Source: CAG-791 sp000431495
GTDB lineage: Bacteria > Bacillota > Clostridia > Lachnospirales > Lachnospiraceae
Length of the DNA: 64,000 nucleotides
NCBI GenBank assembly: GCA_052117605.1
Contig: JBQKIT010000012.1
Strand: one strand, 5' to 3'
Shown here piece by piece: positions 51,735 to 61,163 of this stretch (positions within the stretch are counted from its first letter, which is position 1; every line of letters begins with the position of its first letter). The translations under genes were made by a program, and so were the position numbers. The notes under the pieces are model-generated. The model did no database searches. It was not told where the DNA came from and saw only the letters and a list, made by a program, of their open reading frames with translations.

Positions 51735-52763
51735 ATGACGGATCAGAAGGATCCCGAAAGGGTGATCATTTGTGACAGCGAAACCTGTTACGGAGAACGG
51801 CTGATGGAGTATCTGAAGGGGCATCTTCCGTTTCCGTGCGAGATGGAGCTGTATACATCGGCAGAAAAACTGCAAAGAAGCGAAAAAAGAGAGAGAGATG
51901 GAAATGCTTCGCTTCTTATCATTTCGGAGAAAGAGTACGAAAAGGGAGCAAAGGGGACGGATGAGGAAAGAGTCCTTGTCCTGAATGAGAGCGGGAAATA
52001 TCTGGGAGGAAAGGTACACACCATCAGTAAGTACCAGTCCTCCGGTGTGATTCTGGAGATGGTGAAGGAACTGGCAATGGGTCAGGAAGGCGCCTCGCCG
52101 GGAATGATCCGTCATGGGGAAGAGTGCCGGCTGATCGGCTGTTATACACCGATTTCCAGGTGCCTGCAGACAACCTTTTCCCTGATGTTCGGACAGCTTC
52201 TTGCAAGGCAGCATAAGGTGCTTTATTTGAATTTTGAGAATTATCCGGGCCTGGATCGGATGCTTGGCAGAAGCTTTCGCGGAACGATAGCGGATTTGCT
52301 TTATTACAACGAATGTGCAAGGGAGAAGCTGGCTGCACAGCTGGCTCTTCTGACAGAGAATCTGAATGGTCTGGACTATATTCCTCCGATGAAATCCTTC
52401 ACGGAGCTGAAGGCGGTTCTGAAGGATCAGTGGATCGGACTTTTCCATTCGCTGGAAGAGATTACAGATTACGAATATATCATTCTGGATCTTTCAGAGT
52501 CTGCGGAGGGCCTGTTTCAGATTCTGAGGGAGTGTGATCGGATTTTTACGATTGTGCGAGAGGATGAATGGTCCGGGGCGAAGCTAGCAGCGTACGAACA
52601 GCTTCTTCAGATGAATGGGTATGAGGACATTGCAGCGAGAACAAGGAAATGCCGATTCCCGATTTTCCGTGAGCTTCCTGCAGCAATGGAGAACCTGACA
52701 CATGGAGAAATGGCAGACCTTGTTCGCAGGATGATGGAAGAGGAAGGTTATGAAGGGCTCTGA
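51735..52763 (+). CDS. tadZ: TadZ/CpaE-like pilus localisation ATPase
   Basis: A 342-residue protein: an N-terminal receiver-like half (about 1-115, RVIICDSETCYGERLMEYL) and a MinD/ParA-like half. The P-loop is degenerate: IGCYTPISRCLQTTFSL lacks the GKT lysine. YLNFENYPGLDRM and YEYIILDLSES occupy the switch and Walker B places. TadZ proteins position Tad pilus machines at the membrane. ATG at 51735 follows AGGAG. First gene of the pilus operon; it overlaps the next gene by 14 bases. Confidence 0.85.
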   Translation: MTDQKDPERVIICDSETCYGERLMEYLKGHLPFPCEMELYTSAEKLQRSEKRERDGNASLLIISEKEYEKGAKGTDEERVLVLNESGKYLGGKVHTISKYQSSGVILEMVKELAMGQEGASPGMIRHGEECRLIGCYTPISRCLQTTFSLMFGQLLARQHKVLYLNFENYPGLDRMLGRSFRGTIADLLYYNECAREKLAAQLALLTENLNGLDYIPPMKSFTELKAVLKDQWIGLFHSLEEITDYEYIILDLSESAEGLFQILRECDRIFTIVREDEWSGAKLAAYEQLLQMNGYEDIAARTRKCRFPIFRELPAAMENLTHGEMADLVRRMMEEEGYEGL

Positions 52764-54015
52764 GAGAGAACGTGAAGAAGAAAGAGGCTCCTTATTTGCG
52801 GAAAGGAGCCGGAGAATACGCGAATGCGTACTGGAGAGAATTGATTTTTCTGCGGAAGTCAGTGATGAAAGGGTTTTGGAGCTGATTGATGAAGAAATTA
52901 CGTTGTTTGCTTCCGAAGAAGAGGTTCTCGTTTCCGAAATGAAGAAGCTCCGACAGGAGGTGTTTCATTCCCTGCGAAAGCTCGACATCCTGCAGGATCT
53001 TGTGGACGATCCTTCCATCACGGAAATTATGATCAACGGTGCCGATTCTGTCTTTGTTGAAAGACGGGGAGCGGTGAGTCAGCTCCCTGTCAGGTTTGGA
53101 TCCGAAGAAAGGCTTCTGGATGTTGTGACCCGTATCGTCTCTTCCTGTAACCGCGTCGTCAGTGAATCTTCTCCGATTGCGGATGCGAGACTTCCAAACG
53201 GTGACCGCGTGAATGTCGTGCTTGCTCCGACAGCGCTGAACGGACCGATTCTTACGATTCGAAGGTTCCCGGAGCATCCGATTGAAGTGAAGGATCTTCT
53301 CGGATTTGGCTCAATGTCCCGGAGTGTTGCGGATTTTCTGGGAGCTCTGGTACAGGCGGGATATAACATTTTCATCAGCGGTGGTACCGGCTCCGGAAAA
53401 ACCACATTCCTGAATGCGATGTCGTCCTTTATTCCGAAGGAGGAGCGGGTCATCACGATTGAAGACAACGCAGAGCTGCAGATCCGGCATATTCCCAATC
53501 TGGTACGGCTGGAAGCAAGAAACGCAAACGTAGAGGGCTGTGTTCCGATCAGCATCCGTGATCTGATTCGTACATCCCTCCGAATGCGGCCGGATCGGAT
53601 CATTGTCGGAGAGGTCAGAGGCGGCGAAGCGGTAGATATGATTCAGGCTATGAATACGGGACATGATGGCTCTATGTCCACCGGACATGCCAACAGTGCA
53701 AAAGACATGATGTCCCGTCTGGAGATCATGATTCTTCAGGGAGCGGAGCTTCCTGTTGCGGCAATCCGCGCACAGATCGCGTCGGCTCTGGATATCGTGG
53801 TTCACCTGGGAAGACTGCGCGATAAGAGCAGAAAGGTGCTGGAAATTGCAGAAGTGCTTGGAATTCAGGAGGGGGAGATCGCCATGAGGACGATATTCCG
53901 GTTTGAAGAAAGAGGGGAATGCAATGGAAAGATTACAGGAGTCTGGGTTCGGGAGAATGAACTGGAGAAGAAGGATAAGCTGGCTCTTGCAGGAATTCGA
54001 CTTCCGGACGGATAG
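52750..54015 (+). CDS. tadA: Tad pilus assembly ATPase CpaF/TadA
   Basis: A 421-residue secretion ATPase of the CpaF group. N-domain with SITEIMINGADSVFVERRG; Walker A FISGGTGSGKTTFLNAM; Asp box VITIEDNAELQI; Walker B RPDRIIVGEVRGGEAVD; His box ANSAKDMMSRLE. It powers pilin assembly. ATG preceded by AGAGGAAGG inside tadZ. Confidence 0.96.
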   Translation: MKGSEREREEERGSLFAERSRRIRECVLERIDFSAEVSDERVLELIDEEITLFASEEEVLVSEMKKLRQEVFHSLRKLDILQDLVDDPSITEIMINGADSVFVERRGAVSQLPVRFGSEERLLDVVTRIVSSCNRVVSESSPIADARLPNGDRVNVVLAPTALNGPILTIRRFPEHPIEVKDLLGFGSMSRSVADFLGALVQAGYNIFISGGTGSGKTTFLNAMSSFIPKEERVITIEDNAELQIRHIPNLVRLEARNANVEGCVPISIRDLIRTSLRMRPDRIIVGEVRGGEAVDMIQAMNTGHDGSMSTGHANSAKDMMSRLEIMILQGAELPVAAIRAQIASALDIVVHLGRLRDKSRKVLEIAEVLGIQEGEIAMRTIFRFEERGECNGKITGVWVRENELEKKDKLALAGIRLPDG

Positions 54016-54721
54016 AAAACGAATTCTGTTTCTTCTGGAAGCATTGGGAATCACTCTCTTAATTTGTCAGGTGTTCTATTCTTCACTGACGGCGTTTATT
54101 TTTCTGCTCCCTCTGACGGCAGCAATTTATCTTCGAAGCAAGAAGAGGGAGGATGAGAAAAGATGCCAGGAGCTGGTGACAGAATTTAAGGAATGTATGA
54201 ACAGCCTTCTGACGGCATTGAAAGCCGGATATTCCTGTGAAAATGCTTTTCGCGCTGCAGAAGAGGAAATGATTGTTTTTTATGGAAAGCACAGCGAGAT
54301 TGTGCGTGGCTTGAACCGGATTGTCGGAGGACTGGACAGCAATGTTTCTCTGGAAGAGCTGCTTCGAGGATTTGCATCGGAAAGCAGATCGGAGGAAATC
54401 CGGGACTTTGCGGAAATCTTTGCCATTGCAAGGAAAAGCGGCGGCAACATGACGGACATTTTACAGCGAACGATTTCACAGATTCAGAATCGGATGGATG
54501 TGGAACGGGAAATTCGTGTTCTCATGAGCAGTAAGAAACTGGAACAGACCATCATGGATGTTGTTCCGTTTGGAATCATTGCATATATCGGAATCACCTC
54601 CCGGGGTTTTTTCGATGTTCTGTATCACAATACGGCAGGGATTTTGATTATGACGGCCTGTCTTCTGGCTTATCTGGGGGCATTTGTCCTGTCTGAGAAA
54701 ATTGCAGCGATCAAGGTATGA
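53924..54721 (+). CDS. tadB: Tad inner-membrane platform protein TadB
   Basis: A 265-residue type II secretion F-domain protein: two helices near 40-80, cytoplasmic F domain (ECMNSLLTALKAGYSCENAF, IFAIARKSGGNMTDILQ), and two C-terminal helices. ATG at 53924 has GAGGGG upstream and overlaps tadA by 92 bases; another ATG at 53957 has no proper site. Confidence 0.9.
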   Translation: MERLQESGFGRMNWRRRISWLLQEFDFRTDRKRILFLLEALGITLLICQVFYSSLTAFIFLLPLTAAIYLRSKKREDEKRCQELVTEFKECMNSLLTALKAGYSCENAFRAAEEEMIVFYGKHSEIVRGLNRIVGGLDSNVSLEELLRGFASESRSEEIRDFAEIFAIARKSGGNMTDILQRTISQIQNRMDVEREIRVLMSSKKLEQTIMDVVPFGIIAYIGITSRGFFDVLYHNTAGILIMTACLLAYLGAFVLSEKIAAIKV

Positions 54722-54742
54722 GTTCGAATCGGGTGAGGTTCT

Positions 54743-56257
54743 ATGATTCAAATCTGTGTGTATCTTTTCATACTGGCCCTGTTCCTTATGCTGGGGATTC
54801 TATCTCGAAATGAGAAGGCTCTTTTATCAGAATCGGATTCCTGCGTGAGCCGGTGGCTTCGGAGAATATCCGTCTATCTGTACCGGAAGCATCTGAGACT
54901 TCACAGGAAGAGAGGGTGGCGGGGAGCACCATCGGAAAGCTCTTCTGCAGAGATGGTCCGGCAGAATCTCCGGATTCTCCATCCCTCTGTCCGGATCCGG
55001 ACAGAAGAGGCGAAATATTTTGTGGATAAGATACAGATCATTCTGTTTTTTTTACTGGCAGCGGATATTCTTGCTTCTGCGCTCTGGTTTTCTGACAGGC
55101 AGGAACCCTTGATTTCCGGGGGAGGTGTGATACAGCGGCCAGAGGATTTCGGATCGTCCTATCAGCTTACGGCGGAGGTGAGCACGGAAGATACATCCGG
55201 AAAGAGCGTTTCGATTGGTGAATACGATCTGAAAATTGATGGCCGTAAGTACACAGAGGAGGAAGCAGAGCGCCTTATTCTTCAGCTGTTCCAAAAGCTT
55301 CCGGAATTGATTCAGAAGGAGAATCGGAATCTGAATTATGTAACCGGCGATCTGGAGCTGATTTCGTCGGTCGAAGGATATCCGTTTCATATTTCCTGGG
55401 AGAGCAGCGATTACAAGACAGTGGATGTGGATGGAACCGTGAATTTGGACGAAATTGCAGCAGGAGAACATAAAAAAGTACAGCTTACGGCAGAGCTTTC
55501 CTATGAAGGAAGGAAGAACAGCAGGACCTATGATGTTTTCGTTTTCAGAAAACCGGAAAGTGAAGAAGTAAAACTGAGGGAGGGGATCCGCAGAGAGCTC
55601 GAAGAAACGGAGAGCAGGACACAGACGAAACAGGAATTTCGGCTGCCTTCTGCAGTGAATGGAATTCCTCTGCAATGGAAAGAGAAGAAGGAGGACAGGA
55701 GCATCCTTTTGTTTGTTCTTCTTGCGGCTGCCGGAATTGCTGCATTTGCCGGGAAAGACCGGGAGCTTCACAGAAAGGTTCTGGATCGGGACCGGGAGCT
55801 TGCCATGGATTATCCGCTGATTATCAGCAAGATGACGCTGTATGTCGGAGCGGGAATGAGTATGCGGAATATTTTCTATCGCCTGGGGGAGGATTATCAG
55901 AGGCAGCAAAGAGAAGGAGGTGAGAAACGTTATGTGTATGAAGAAATTCTTCTGGTATGCCGCGAGCTTGACAATGGGATATCGGAAGGAGCCGCCTATA
56001 CAAATTTCGGCAAGCGGTGCCGGTCCTGGCACTATTCCAAACTGAGTACTCTTCTTGTATCCAACATTAAGAAGGGAAACAGTGAGCTTCTAAAGGCTTT
56101 ACAGGAAGAAGCAGACCGCTCGTTTGAAGAGAGAAGAAGTATTGCAAGGCAGATGGGAGAAGAAGCCGGGACCAAGCTGCTTCTTCCCATGATGATCATG
56201 CTGGGAGTTACGCTGGTAATTATTATGATTCCGGCCTATTTCAGTTTCTCCCTGTAA
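54743..56257 (+). CDS. tadC: TadC-like platform protein with large extracytoplasmic insert
   Basis: A 504-residue protein. Helices at 1-20, 97-115, 320-337 and 480-503; the type II secretion F domain lies at about 350-475 (YPLIISKMTLYVGAGMSMRNIF, SKLSTLLVSNIKKGN). Between helices two and three, residues 116-318 form an extra domain that should lie outside the membrane; it includes PFHISWESSDYKTVDVDGTV, a pattern like the atrophied bacterial Ig-like domains of cell-wall proteins. Usual TadC proteins are about 300 residues without it. Same strand as tadB, 21 bases after it. Confidence 0.87.
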   Translation: MIQICVYLFILALFLMLGILSRNEKALLSESDSCVSRWLRRISVYLYRKHLRLHRKRGWRGAPSESSSAEMVRQNLRILHPSVRIRTEEAKYFVDKIQIILFFLLAADILASALWFSDRQEPLISGGGVIQRPEDFGSSYQLTAEVSTEDTSGKSVSIGEYDLKIDGRKYTEEEAERLILQLFQKLPELIQKENRNLNYVTGDLELISSVEGYPFHISWESSDYKTVDVDGTVNLDEIAAGEHKKVQLTAELSYEGRKNSRTYDVFVFRKPESEEVKLREGIRRELEETESRTQTKQEFRLPSAVNGIPLQWKEKKEDRSILLFVLLAAAGIAAFAGKDRELHRKVLDRDRELAMDYPLIISKMTLYVGAGMSMRNIFYRLGEDYQRQQREGGEKRYVYEEILLVCRELDNGISEGAAYTNFGKRCRSWHYSKLSTLLVSNIKKGNSELLKALQEEADRSFEERRSIARQMGEEAGTKLLLPMMIMLGVTLVIIMIPAYFSFSL

Positions 56258-56309
56258 GCAGCAACAGAAAGTGAGTTGCCGCAGAAAGGCTGCGGCAGGA
56301 AAGGACACT

Positions 56310-56537
56310 ATGAAAAAAGCAGGTTATGCGTGGTTTCGAATCAGAAATTATATGAAAGAGAAGCTCCATTCCGGACATCGGTTTCTTACAGACGAATCCG
56401 GTATGGGAACTGTGGAGCTGATTCTGATCATTGTTGTACTGATCGGGCTGGTGATTATTTTTAAGAAACAGCTGACTTCATTGGTGAATACGATTTTTGA
56501 AACGATTACCAGCAAGAGCAATGACGTTCTCGGGTAA
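56310..56537 (+). CDS. flp: Flp/type IVb-like pilin
   Basis: A 75-residue prepilin. A basic leader ends in FLTDESG, followed by MGTVELILIIVVLIGLVII, the class III signal with Glu at +5 and a hydrophobic assembly helix. Cleavage is expected between Gly and Met by the TadV peptidase of this operon. ATG at 56310 follows AGGAAAGG. It is the main fibre subunit candidate. Confidence 0.9.
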   Translation: MKKAGYAWFRIRNYMKEKLHSGHRFLTDESGMGTVELILIIVVLIGLVIIFKKQLTSLVNTIFETITSKSNDVLG

Positions 56538-56558
56538 TCGGAATACGGAAAAGGCAAG

Positions 56559-58091
56559 ATGAAAAAGAGAAAAGTTAAGAGCAAAGATGGATATCTGACG
56601 GTTTTTCTTGCCTTGTCTCTTCCGATTATTCTCTCCCTCGTTTTTGTTCTTCTGGACGGAGCAAGAAGAAATGCAATTCGGATGCAGACGGAGTTTGCGA
56701 CAGACACTGCTGTGAATTCCGTGCTGGCGGAATTTAACAGAGAGCTGTTCTTACAGTATGACATTCTGATGGTCGATACTTCGTATGGAGCAGGAAATCC
56801 GTCTGCATCCAATACAAAAGAGCACGTTCGGAAATATCTTGAAAAGAATCTGTCTTCGGGCGGTTTGCGCTCTTTTCGAAAAGGCGATTTTACCGGAACC
56901 TCACTGAAGGATCTGCAGCTGTCGGAGACAAGATTTGCTGCAGATCGGAACGGCCAGGCCGTGAAGGAGCAGATTCATGCCTATATGTCGGCAGAACCGG
57001 TTGGCGAGCTTGCTTCCGGGTTATTGGAGTCGATAAACGGATTCAATGGCTTTGGATTTGATACATCGGAGTGGGCAAGACGGAAAGCTGAGAACGAAGA
57101 GGAGCTGCGAAAAGGTCTGGAAGAAGCAAGAAGACGGAGAGAAGAACGCACCGGAGAAGACGAGAATGAGGAGATGCCGGAAGGAGAGGCAGAGGCCTCT
57201 GAAGCTGCTTCCTATGCAGCAGCCAACGGGATCGATGAAGAGCATGCATGGGATCCCTGGAAAGAGGTCAATGCGTTATATGGAACACCGATTCTGAAAA
57301 CTGTTCTGGGTGACGGCGGAGACATCAGCGCGGAAAGCGTACGGGCAAATGACTATCTTTCCCATCGTACGCTCATGCAAGGGGATGGAGCGAAGGCTGC
57401 AAACAGTCACCATTACAGTGAGGTCAATGCTCTTTTGATGAATGCATATCTGAATGAAAAGTGTGGGAATTATCGGAATACACTGGAGAAAAGTCGGCTG
57501 AAATACCAGATGGAGTATCTGCTCTATGGAAAAGATTCAGACCGTGAGAATCTGGAAAAGACGGCGGAAACACTGCTTCTGGTTCGCCTTGCAGCGAACA
57601 TGGCATATCTGTATTCGGACGGAGGAAAGAAGGCAGAGGCAAAATTCTGGGGAGTACTCCTGTCTTTGATTTGTTTCAGTCCGGAGCTTGAGCCGCTTTT
57701 TACCAATGCGATTCTTCTTGCCTGGATTTATTCCGAGTCGATCTGTGATCTGAAAGCATTGTTTGCGGGAGAGAAGGTACCTTTGATGAAGAATTCCGGT
57801 ACATGGAAAACCGGACTTCTTTCGATCTTCAGACCTGGCCTTTCTTCCGGACATTCCGGATCCGGGAGCGGTTTGGATTATGTCAGCTATCTGAGAATTT
57901 TTCTTTTTCTGGAGAACGGAAATACACGGGATTTCAGACTGATGGATCTGATGGAGATGGATGTCCGGAAAGCGGAAAAAACAGAGAACTTTCGTCTGGA
58001 TGGCTGTCTGGATACCTTCTCCATTGATGCTGTGGTAAGCGGGCGAGCCGGGTATGAATGCACAATTCATCGGGAAGCAAGCTATGAATAA
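56559..58091 (+). CDS. DUF5702 pseudopilin-like protein
   Basis: A 510-residue protein with a prepilin-like start SKDGYLTVFLALSLPIILSLVFVLLDGARR, placing the rest outside. A highly charged Glu/Arg coiled-coil segment lies at about 170-215; the remainder is a large soluble domain with no catalytic motif I recognise. DUF5702 proteins occur in Tad loci of Firmicutes where TadG-like proteins would stand. Starts 22 bases after flp. Confidence 0.85.
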   Translation: MKKRKVKSKDGYLTVFLALSLPIILSLVFVLLDGARRNAIRMQTEFATDTAVNSVLAEFNRELFLQYDILMVDTSYGAGNPSASNTKEHVRKYLEKNLSSGGLRSFRKGDFTGTSLKDLQLSETRFAADRNGQAVKEQIHAYMSAEPVGELASGLLESINGFNGFGFDTSEWARRKAENEEELRKGLEEARRRREERTGEDENEEMPEGEAEASEAASYAAANGIDEEHAWDPWKEVNALYGTPILKTVLGDGGDISAESVRANDYLSHRTLMQGDGAKAANSHHYSEVNALLMNAYLNEKCGNYRNTLEKSRLKYQMEYLLYGKDSDRENLEKTAETLLLVRLAANMAYLYSDGGKKAEAKFWGVLLSLICFSPELEPLFTNAILLAWIYSESICDLKALFAGEKVPLMKNSGTWKTGLLSIFRPGLSSGHSGSGSGLDYVSYLRIFLFLENGNTRDFRLMDLMEMDVRKAEKTENFRLDGCLDTFSIDAVVSGRAGYECTIHREASYE

Positions 58092-58150
58092 AACCCTTGA
58101 AAATGGCAGGTGGAATCGGGATATCACATGGTAAGGGGAGGCTGGAAGCG

Positions 58151-59074
58151 ATGCGCTTTTGGAGAATAAGATCCGTTTACAAAATGAATCATAAAATCAG
58201 AAGGCCTCTTCGGGAAACGGAAACCGGAAGGGCATCGTTTCCAGCCTCCTATCTTGCAGGCAGTATGACCTTGGAAGCTGCTTTGGTTCTTCCGATTTTT
58301 CTCTTTTTCATGATGGAAATTTTATATCTGTTCGATGGAATACGACTGCAGAGCAGCATGATTGCGGCACTTCATGAAACGGGAACACAGATTTCCGAAT
58401 ATGCATTCTATGCGAAGTACGGGATAGAGGGAAAGGAATTTCTTCCGGAGAAGGGAATGACCGGAACACTGGAATCTCTTGCTGTATCAGAGACATATGT
58501 GAGGAAATCGGTATCGGATTTTCTTGGAGATGAATATCTGGAGCATTCCTGTCTGGAAAACGGAAAAGGAGGAATCTCCTACCTTCGGTCTTCTATCCTG
58601 ACAGAGGATGGAATTGTTGACATCACGGCAGATTATCGAATTCGACCGTTTCTTCCTTTGTTCGGATTGAAAAGTCTTCCGGTACAAAGCCGCTATTATG
58701 GTCACGCCTGGACAGGTTATGAAATTGGAAGCGGTAATGATACATGCGGGCAGGAAGGGGAAGAAGAGGAAGAAACTGTTTATGTCACATCTGCCGGAGT
58801 GGTTTATCACAGAAATCGGAACTGTACATATCTGAAACCATCGATCCGGAAAATCGATGCCTCTCTGGTGGATGCCGCAAGAAGCAGGGACGGATCCAGA
58901 TATTATGCCTGTGAATCCTGCAAACCGGAGAAAACAGGGACTTTGATCATCACCACGGATGGAAACCGGTATCATTCGTCAGCATCCTGTTCGGCAATTC
59001 GGCGGGAAATACAGGAAATCAGTGAATCGGAGGCAGAGAAGACCAGAAGACCCTGTTCCAAATGCGGTGGGTGA
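58151..59074 (+). CDS. TadE-like minor pilin with two His-Cys3 modules
   Basis: A 307-residue protein. Residues 36-65 are a TadE-type segment (GSMTLEAALVLPIFLFFMMEIL) with Glu at +5. After a surface domain and an acidic spacer come two related modules: Tyr-His220...Cys225...Cys254-x2-Cys257, and Tyr-His275...Cys280...Cys302-x2-Cys305, the latter ending the protein. Each offers one His and three Cys, as in small zinc ribbons. ATG at 58151 follows AGGGGAGG; earlier in-frame starts lack a site. Confidence 0.85.
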   Translation: MRFWRIRSVYKMNHKIRRPLRETETGRASFPASYLAGSMTLEAALVLPIFLFFMMEILYLFDGIRLQSSMIAALHETGTQISEYAFYAKYGIEGKEFLPEKGMTGTLESLAVSETYVRKSVSDFLGDEYLEHSCLENGKGGISYLRSSILTEDGIVDITADYRIRPFLPLFGLKSLPVQSRYYGHAWTGYEIGSGNDTCGQEGEEEEETVYVTSAGVVYHRNRNCTYLKPSIRKIDASLVDAARSRDGSRYYACESCKPEKTGTLIITTDGNRYHSSASCSAIRREIQEISESEAEKTRRPCSKCGG

Positions 59075-59130
59075 GCGAAGAGACAGTTAATAAGGAAAAA
59101 GAACAATGAAGAGCAGAAAGGATGATTCGC

Positions 59131-59592
59131 ATGGAAGAAATCATCGGATATATGGCGACGGCGGTGTATCTGGCGGGGAGCGGAATTGAGGACCTGAAAA
59201 GGCATAGTGTACCGGCATGGTGGCTGTTTCAGGGAATGGCAGCAGGAATGATGTGGAGAATGGCCCTTTTGTGTTCCGGTAAAAGCGATGGGAAGGAATT
59301 CGTTATGTGCTTTCTTCCCGGAGCTGGTCTTCTTCTTATTAAAAGGCTTAGCGAAGCTGTGGGAGGAGGGGATGGAATTGCCTGGATTGGAATCTGTATG
59401 CTTCTGGGAATAAAAACAGGGCTCATCGTACTTGCGATTACTTTTGGTCTTGCTTTTTTCTGGAGCGCAATGCTGGTGATTCTGAAAAAAGCTGGGAGAA
59501 AATCCCGGATCCCGTTTCTTACCTTCAGTCTGACCGGATTTATGATCTGGACAGGTAGCTGCCTTTTTGTTCAACAGGAGATTCTGATGTGA
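59131..59592 (+). CDS. tadV: Prepilin peptidase TadV/CpaA (A24)
   Basis: A 153-residue membrane aspartic peptidase. The two catalytic aspartates are in GIEDLKRHSVP and VGGGDGIAW (GxGD). It is short, as TadV proteins are, and lacks the N-methylation part. It would process Flp and the TadE-like proteins. ATG at 59131 has AGAAAGG at nine bases. Confidence 0.9.
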   Translation: MEEIIGYMATAVYLAGSGIEDLKRHSVPAWWLFQGMAAGMMWRMALLCSGKSDGKEFVMCFLPGAGLLLIKRLSEAVGGGDGIAWIGICMLLGIKTGLIVLAITFGLAFFWSAMLVILKKAGRKSRIPFLTFSLTGFMIWTGSCLFVQQEILM

Positions 59593-60107
59593 TGATCAAA
59601 GAGGAAATAAAGGAGCAGAAACTTCGAATAAAGGGATATATGACAGTGGAAGCAGCATTTGTCATGCCGATGGTGCTTTGTGTCTTTGTCATGCTGATTT
59701 ATACGTCATTTTATCTTTATGACCGATGTGTGTTTAAACAGGATGCTTTTATTCTGTGCTTTCGCGAGAGCATTCGGAAGGAAGAAGGGGCACCGAGAGT
59801 AGATCCCTCATATATGCAGCAAGGAGAAGCCAGGCAGTTTGAAAACAAGTATTTTGCGGTGAATAATCTGGAAACATCTGCAAAAGCCATGGGAAAGAAA
59901 GCTGTGTTTCAGGGCTCTGCCAGAGTACTTCCGACCTCCTTCGGAAGTTATTTTCTGATGCCGAAATCCATCTGGAGACTCACCTTTTACGGGAGTGCAA
60001 GAAAAACAGATCCTCCCTGGTCGATACGAAGCTATCGAAGAAAAACATATGTTGTAAAGAAGGGGCTGAAGGCATTGGAGAGTATTGCCGGCTCTGACCC
60101 GGAGTAA
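59592..60107 (+). CDS. TadE-like minor pilin
   Basis: A 171-residue protein with the prepilin segment IKGYMTVEAAFVMPMVLCVF (Glu at +5) near residue 15, and a 120-residue outer domain. TadE/TadF proteins are minor pilins needed for fibre formation. Its ATG overlaps the tadV stop (TGATG); a GTG one codon earlier is possible. Confidence 0.85.
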   Translation: MIKEEIKEQKLRIKGYMTVEAAFVMPMVLCVFVMLIYTSFYLYDRCVFKQDAFILCFRESIRKEEGAPRVDPSYMQQGEARQFENKYFAVNNLETSAKAMGKKAVFQGSARVLPTSFGSYFLMPKSIWRLTFYGSARKTDPPWSIRSYRRKTYVVKKGLKALESIAGSDPE

Positions 60108-60141
60108 GCTGACTTCGGATTTCAGGAGGAAAAGAATTTAT

Positions 60142-61080
60142 ATGGAACATCGCATGTATTCAGACGCAATGACAAATTATCTCGTTCTCCGATGCCCGCA
60201 GGATGCTCAGAATGGGTATCAATACCGCATGCTTGCGGTAAATCGCATCAAAGGGCTGCTGCCCTGCAGCTTTCGAACCATAGATGGAGAGCATTTTCTT
60301 TATTACGGCATAACGTCGAGACAAAGTGTTGCCAGAATGTATGATCACAGACTGATCACAGGGGAGGAACTCCGAAAGATTTTATATTCTATGGCCGGAA
60401 TGATCCATACCTTATCGGAGTTTCTTCTGGATCCGGAAAAACTTCTTCTGGACCCGGAGTATATCTTTTTTGATTACGAGGAGGAACGGTATTTTTACAC
60501 CTATTATCCGGAACCGCAGGGGAAGAGTCGGACAGAACTGTTTGAATATCTGTCTGAACGGACAGATGAAAATGATCATACGGCCAGAATCGTAATCTAC
60601 CGGCTCTGCGAGCTTTCAGAAACACCGAATTTTGTATTGCGTGAAAAACTGCTGGATCATGAGTATCGAATGGCTGAAGTCGGGGAAGATGCCGGAGAAA
60701 GTGAAACATCTCCTCTTCCTTCATTGGAAACGTCAGATGGTAAACCGGAAGAAAATGAGGAGGATCCCTTTGCTGAATTACCTTCGGAAGCGGAAAAGAA
60801 AAAGAATTCCGGGGGAATTTCACCGGGAAAGCTGCTCGGAATCGCAATCTTCTTTTTTGCCTCGGCAGCAGGGCTGTGGATCAGCGGGTATTGGATTGAA
60901 TTTACAGAAGAGGAATTATTTGGCGTGCGAGCAGGAATTCTGTGCTGTCTGATTCTGGCAGTTGCAGCGACGCTGACCGGAATGATTCTTTCCTGGAAAA
61001 ATGGGAAAAGAAGCCTGGAAGAGGAACAGAAAAAGAAAGAGGAGAAGAGAAAGAATGCCATGGTGCAGACGGAAGAATAG
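60142..61080 (+). CDS. DUF6382 protein without FHA domain
   Basis: A 312-residue protein. The N-terminal ~175 residues (YLVLRCPQDAQNGYQYRML, LYSMAGMIHTLSEFLLDPE, DPEYIFFDYEEERYFYTYYP) form a DUF6382 domain, found in Tad loci of Firmicutes. An acidic linker, two membrane helices (231-250, 261-282) and a Glu/Lys-rich tail follow. Related proteins often end in a phosphopeptide-binding FHA domain; here it is absent. ATG at 60142 follows AGGAGG. Last gene of the pilus operon. Confidence 0.8.
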   Translation: MEHRMYSDAMTNYLVLRCPQDAQNGYQYRMLAVNRIKGLLPCSFRTIDGEHFLYYGITSRQSVARMYDHRLITGEELRKILYSMAGMIHTLSEFLLDPEKLLLDPEYIFFDYEEERYFYTYYPEPQGKSRTELFEYLSERTDENDHTARIVIYRLCELSETPNFVLREKLLDHEYRMAEVGEDAGESETSPLPSLETSDGKPEENEEDPFAELPSEAEKKKNSGGISPGKLLGIAIFFFASAAGLWISGYWIEFTEEELFGVRAGILCCLILAVAATLTGMILSWKNGKRSLEEEQKKKEEKRKNAMVQTEE

Positions 61081-61163
61081 TTTCTGCACGAAAATGATTG
61101 TGCTATGATGAATTCATGATTTCTGTACAGGTGCTGCGGACATATTGCGGCAGAAAGGAAGAC

